Shown one piece after another: positions 61,025-64,000 of a stretch of DNA of 64,000 nt. Each line of letters starts with the position of its first letter. The stretch's first letter is position 1. Both the position numbers and the translations under genes were made by a program. Source of the DNA: Nonomuraea sp. NBC_00507 (lineage in GTDB: Bacteria; Actinomycetota; Actinomycetes; Streptosporangiales; Streptosporangiaceae); the NCBI RefSeq assembly GCF_036013525.1, contig NZ_CP107853.1, positions 7,936,001 to 8,000,000 of the forward strand. Direction: 5' to 3'. The notes under the pieces are model-generated. The model saw nothing but the letters and a program-made list of their open reading frames with translations, had not been told where the DNA came from and did no database searches.

Positions 61025-61965
61025 GGCCGGTCCAGCGGGATACGCGCCCGCACGCGGTAGCCGCCGCCCAGCCGCCGCCGGGCATCCAGGTCGCCGCCGT
61101 AGACGGCGACCCGCTCACGGAGGCCCATCAGCCCGCGGCCCGCGCCGTCCCGCTGATCGGCGGGGGCCGGCGCATCGCCGGTCAGAACGCTCGGCCCGCT
61201 GTTGAGCACCTCCACCCGCAGGTAGTGCTCGGCATAGCGGACCGTCACCTGCGCCTGCACGCCGCTACCGTGCTTGAGCGCATTCGTCAGCGCCTCCTGC
61301 ACGATCCGGTACGCGGTGACGTCGATCCCGGCGGGCAGCGGCCGCGGCGCCCCCGAAATGCGCACTTCGACGGGCAGACCGGCGAAGGCGAACCGGTCGA
61401 CCAACGCGCTCAGTCTGCTCAGGCCCGGCTGCGGCGACAACTCGCTCTCGTGCGGCTCGTCCTCGCCGCTCTGCGACGGCGCGAGCAGCCCCAGCAGGTG
61501 ACGCAGCTCGGTCATCGCGTCCCGGCCCGCGCCCTCGACCGCCCTGAGCGCCTGCTCCGCCTCCCCTGGCATCGTCGCCAGCACCTCCCGGGCCGCCCCG
61601 GCCTGCACCACCATCAAACTCACGTTGTGGCTGACGATGTCGTGCAGCTCACGGGCGATTCGGGAACGCTCGCCCTCCACCGCGGCGCGGGCCGCGCTCT
61701 CCCGCTCCCGCTCCAGCAGCCAGCCGCGCTCCTCCAGCGCCCGCCGGTGCAGGCGGCGCGCACGCACCAGTGCCACGCCCAGCCACCCCGCCACGGCGCA
61801 GGCCGCCACCAGCGCCACCAGCAGCCACCCGGCCCCGGAATCCCACACGCCTTCAATCTCCCAGATGCCGGCCGGCAGCGCATCAGACCGGGGTTCCACA
61901 GCCGTACATCTGTGGTACGACACCGCCACCAGGGTCAGTCCGCGGGCCGATGCCGCCACCCGCAC
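61021..61965 (-). CDS. Two-component sensor histidine kinase
   Basis: Encodes about 314 aa from GTG 61965. A single clear membrane helix (GWLLVALVAACAVAGWLGVAL) precedes the dimerisation motif SRIARELHDIVSHNVSLMVVQAGAAREVL (phospho-His in ELHD) and an ATPase domain with YRIVQEALTNALKHGSG and RGLMGLRERVAVYGG. The single helix gives little extracellular sensor, so an intramembrane or transporter-coupled signal is plausible. Divergent from the ABC ATPase with only 21 bp between starts. Confidence 0.9.
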   Translation of the reverse strand: MRVAASARGLTLVAVSYHRCTAVEPRSDALPAGIWEIEGVWDSGAGWLLVALVAACAVAGWLGVALVRARRLHRRALEERGWLLERERESAARAAVEGERSRIARELHDIVSHNVSLMVVQAGAAREVLATMPGEAEQALRAVEGAGRDAMTELRHLLGLLAPSQSGEDEPHESELSPQPGLSRLSALVDRFAFAGLPVEVRISGAPRPLPAGIDVTAYRIVQEALTNALKHGSGVQAQVTVRYAEHYLRVEVLNSGPSVLTGDAPAPADQRDGAGRGLMGLRERVAVYGGDLDARRRLGGGYRVRARIPLDRP

Positions 61966-61986
61966 GCCTGCCCTACGGTTCTCCAG

Positions 61987-62694
61987 GTGAACAATGATGA
62001 CCGGACCGGCCAGCCCGTCGTACGGCTGGACAGCGTGCGCAAGGAGTACGGCGCGACCACGGCGCTGAACGGCCTGGACCTGCGGATCCACGCCGGGGAA
62101 GCCGTCGCCGTGATGGGACCGTCGGGATGCGGCAAGTCGACCCTGCTCAACATGATCGCCGGCCTTGACCGCCCGACGGCGGGCACGGTGGAGGTCGACG
62201 GCCAGGACCTGGGCGGGCTCGACGAGACGGGGCTGGCGCTGTTCCGGCGCCGCCACATCGGCATGATCTTCCAGTTCTTCAACCTCATCGACGACCTGCC
62301 GGCGCTGGACAACGTCGCGCTGCCCGCGCAACTCATCGGCACCTCCGCCCGCCACGCCCGCAGACGCGCCCTCGAACTGCTCGACGAGCTCGGCATCGCC
62401 GCCCGCAAGGACGCCTACCCGGCCACGCTCAGCGGCGGCGAACGGCAGCGCGTGGCCGTGGCCCGCGCCCTGATGAACCGCCCGGCCCTGCTCCTGGCCG
62501 ACGAGCCGACCGGCGCGCTGGACAGCCGCTCCGGCGAGCAGGTGATGGACCTGCTCATCGACCTCAACCAGATCGGCCAGACCCTGCTGATCGTCACCCA
62601 CGACCCGCACCTCGCCACCCGCTGCGCCAGCCGCCTGGTCGAACTCGCCGACGGCCGCATCGCCCGGCACAGCACGCTGGAGGGGGTCGAATGA
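61987..62694 (+). CDS. ABC transporter ATPase (MacB/LolD type)
   Basis: Encodes 235 aa from GTG 61987: Walker A GPSGCGKSTLLNMIAGLDRP, Q-loop FQFFNLIDDL, signature LSGGERQRVAVARALMNRP, Walker B LLLADEPTGALD, H-loop VTHDPHLA. LolD/MacB-like ATPases pair with FtsX-type permeases, as here. Upstream in-frame codons back to 61225 are antisense to the kinase and are not part of the gene. Stop overlaps the permease start (ATGA). Confidence 0.95.
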   Translation: MNNDDRTGQPVVRLDSVRKEYGATTALNGLDLRIHAGEAVAVMGPSGCGKSTLLNMIAGLDRPTAGTVEVDGQDLGGLDETGLALFRRRHIGMIFQFFNLIDDLPALDNVALPAQLIGTSARHARRRALELLDELGIAARKDAYPATLSGGERQRVAVARALMNRPALLLADEPTGALDSRSGEQVMDLLIDLNQIGQTLLIVTHDPHLATRCASRLVELADGRIARHSTLEGVE

Positions 62695-64000
62695 GCGCCG
62701 TGTGGCGCGCCGCCCGCGCGGCCGTACGCCGCCGACGGCTGCAAACCGTCATCACCGGGCTGGTCGTGCTGTCCGGCACCATCACCACCATGCTGGCCCT
62801 GGGGCTGCTCGACGCCGCCACCACCCCGTTCGACCGGGCCTTCGACCAGCAGCGCGGCGCCCACGCGGTGGCCGTCTTCGACACCGCGAAGGTGTCGAGG
62901 CAGCAGCTGGCCGAGACCCGCGACCGGCCCGGCGTCGAGGCCGCGTCCGGCCCCTTCGACCAGGCCCTCATCACCTTTCCCCGGACCACCGACATCCCCG
63001 AGGCCGAAGGTCCCCTCAAGATCGTGGGCCGTGCCGGGCTCGCAGACCCCGTCGACCGCGTCCGCCCCCTGCAAGGACGCTGGGCCACCGCCCCCGGCGA
63101 GATCGTCCTCAACCTGCGCAACGCCGACGCCCCGCCCCGGCCCGGCGCGCTCGGCTCCCGCCTGCAGGCCCCCGGCCTCCCGCCGCTCACCGTCGTCGGC
63201 TTCGCCTCCAGCATGAGCCAGTCGGCCGATGCCTGGGTCACCCCCCAGCAGGCCGCCGCGCTGCGCCCCGGCAGCATGCAGATGCTCTACCGGTTCACCG
63301 ACCACGACACCGAGCAGGAGGTACGTGCCGCCCTGGAGGCGGCCACCGCCGGGCTGCCCGCCGGAGCGCTGAGCGTCGCCCGGTCCCACCTCGCGCTGCG
63401 CCACGCCTACGCCAGCTCGGCCGACGCCTACCTGCTGTTCATGACTCTCTTCAGTGCTCTCAGCCTGCTCGTCGCCGTCCTGATCGTGGCCAACGTCGTC
63501 AGCGGCGCGGTCGTGTCCGGCTCCCGGCACATCGGCGTGCTCAAGGCCGTGGGCTTCACCCCCAACCAGGTGGTCATCGTCTACCTCACGATGGTGTCCG
63601 TGCCCGCCGTCGCCGGCAGCGTCCTCGGCACGCTCCTGGGCAGCATGCTGGCCGGGCCCGTGCTGCGCACCGCCTTCCAGGGCGTCGAGAACGGCGCCGC
63701 CGACATCGGGATCAGCCCCTGGGTGCCGGTCGCCGCGCCGGCCAGCATGCTCGTGCTGGTCCTCCTGGCCGCGCTGGTGCCCGCGCTGCGCGCCCATCGG
63801 CTGCCGGCCGCCCGGGCGATCAGCGCCGGCAGCGCACCCGCCCGGGGCCGAGCCCTGGCCGTCCAGCGATGGCTCGGCGGCACATGGCTTCCCCGCCCCG
63901 TCAGCCTCGGGCTGGGCCAGCCGCTGGCCCGGCCCGGCCGTACCATGATGACCTTGGCGGCGATCGTCCTCGGCGTCACCACCGTCACCCTCACCACCGG
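62691..64000 (+). CDS. FtsX/MacB-type ABC permease, truncated by window end
   Basis: The frame from ATG 62691 stays open through the window edge (436 codons). N-terminal membrane helix (TVITGLVVLSGTITTMLALG), a long extracytoplasmic domain (residues about 35-235), then FtsX helices (LLFMTLFSALSLLVAVLIVANVVSG; GVLKAVGFTPNQVVIVYLTM with the typical GxxKAVGxT; MLVLVLLAALVPALRAHRLPAARAI) and the start of the second half (LGLGQPLARPGRTMMTLAAI). With the ATPase it probably exports or extracts a lipid, peptide or drug, and is likely controlled by the adjacent two-component pair. Confidence 0.93.
   Translation, partial: MSAVWRAARAAVRRRRLQTVITGLVVLSGTITTMLALGLLDAATTPFDRAFDQQRGAHAVAVFDTAKVSRQQLAETRDRPGVEAASGPFDQALITFPRTTDIPEAEGPLKIVGRAGLADPVDRVRPLQGRWATAPGEIVLNLRNADAPPRPGALGSRLQAPGLPPLTVVGFASSMSQSADAWVTPQQAAALRPGSMQMLYRFTDHDTEQEVRAALEAATAGLPAGALSVARSHLALRHAYASSADAYLLFMTLFSALSLLVAVLIVANVVSGAVVSGSRHIGVLKAVGFTPNQVVIVYLTMVSVPAVAGSVLGTLLGSMLAGPVLRTAFQGVENGAADIGISPWVPVAAPASMLVLVLLAALVPALRAHRLPAARAISAGSAPARGRALAVQRWLGGTWLPRPVSLGLGQPLARPGRTMMTLAAIVLGVTTVTLTT

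Noticed and set aside
61225..61986. Long N-terminal extension in frame with the ABC ATPase
   Set aside because: It is antisense to the histidine kinase; the ATPase fold starts just after GTG 61987.
1..64000. CRISPR arrays, tRNA or rRNA genes
   Set aside because: No regularly spaced repeats and no cloverleaf or rRNA signature were seen on either strand; the only RNA-like elements are group II domain V and the TnpB right end.

Overview
The window is high-GC DNA with GTG/ATG starts, ATGA/GTGA stop-start overlaps, actinobacterial regulator families (ROK, GntR, NarL-type two-component pairs, TIGR03086/DinB, GbsR-like) and an ABC sugar importer without its own ATPase. It is accessory chromosome of a filamentous actinomycete; a Streptosporangiales/Streptomycetales relative is plausible but not proven. 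No tRNA, rRNA, CRISPR array, PKS or NRPS was seen.

Layout. 0.3-1.5 kb: secreted serine hydrolase. 1.7-6.4 kb: mobile-element debris, namely a group II intron tail (domain V plus the maturase C-terminus), a broken flavin monooxygenase, a Tn3-family transposase with two frameshifts and an SDR fragment. 6.4-16.3 kb: a tightly coupled minus-strand operon with a lipoprotein binding protein, two permeases, an esterase, a ROK regulator, a GMC/pyranose-oxidase-like flavoenzyme, a nucleoside-type deaminase, a TIM-barrel isomerase and a 2-oxoglutarate/Fe(II) oxygenase; this looks like uptake and dismantling of a glycosylated compound. 16.7-29.0 kb: PEBP/GntR, ArsR/SRPBCC/DinB/YCII remnant, glutamine-amidotransferase-like/LysR, TetR/FBP, P450, a two-component pair, a Clp-N regulator and an amidohydrolase, many with clear palindromic operators.

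29.2-52.3 kb is the most striking part. A gene for a large secreted protein (signal peptide, DUF5005-like propeller region, fibronectin-like segment, prokaryotic phospholipase A2) lies in three pieces. Piece 1 (29182-29665) and piece 2 (49213 onward) are separated by a 19,547-bp Tn3-family transposon (29666-49212) with terminal inverted repeats and a 5-bp target duplication, ATCTA; removing the element restores the reading frame exactly. Piece 3 is cut off by an IS200/IS605-type element with an intact TnpB. The transposon carries its tnpA at the left, a tyrosine recombinase (TnpI-like, frameshifted) with a loxP-like 13-7-13 site at the right, and about 15 kb of cargo: two group A flavin monooxygenases, a carboxymuconolactone-decarboxylase-like protein, an SDR, two TetR regulators, a LuxR/ATPase regulator, TrmO-like, HD-domain and AraC/GlxA proteins, a broken hydrolase and a two-component pair.

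52.6-64 kb: a second P450; a GbsR-like regulator with repeated ATTGCAAT motifs facing a DUF1048 gene and a beta-lactamase-fold esterase; a second TnpI-type relic with an intact recombinase and an internally deleted transposase; a frameshifted alpha/beta hydrolase; a 96-bp imperfect palindrome; and a two-component pair divergent from an ABC ATPase/FtsX-type permease that runs off the end. Single-base indels recur in many coding regions, so either decay is extensive or the assembly carries indel errors.
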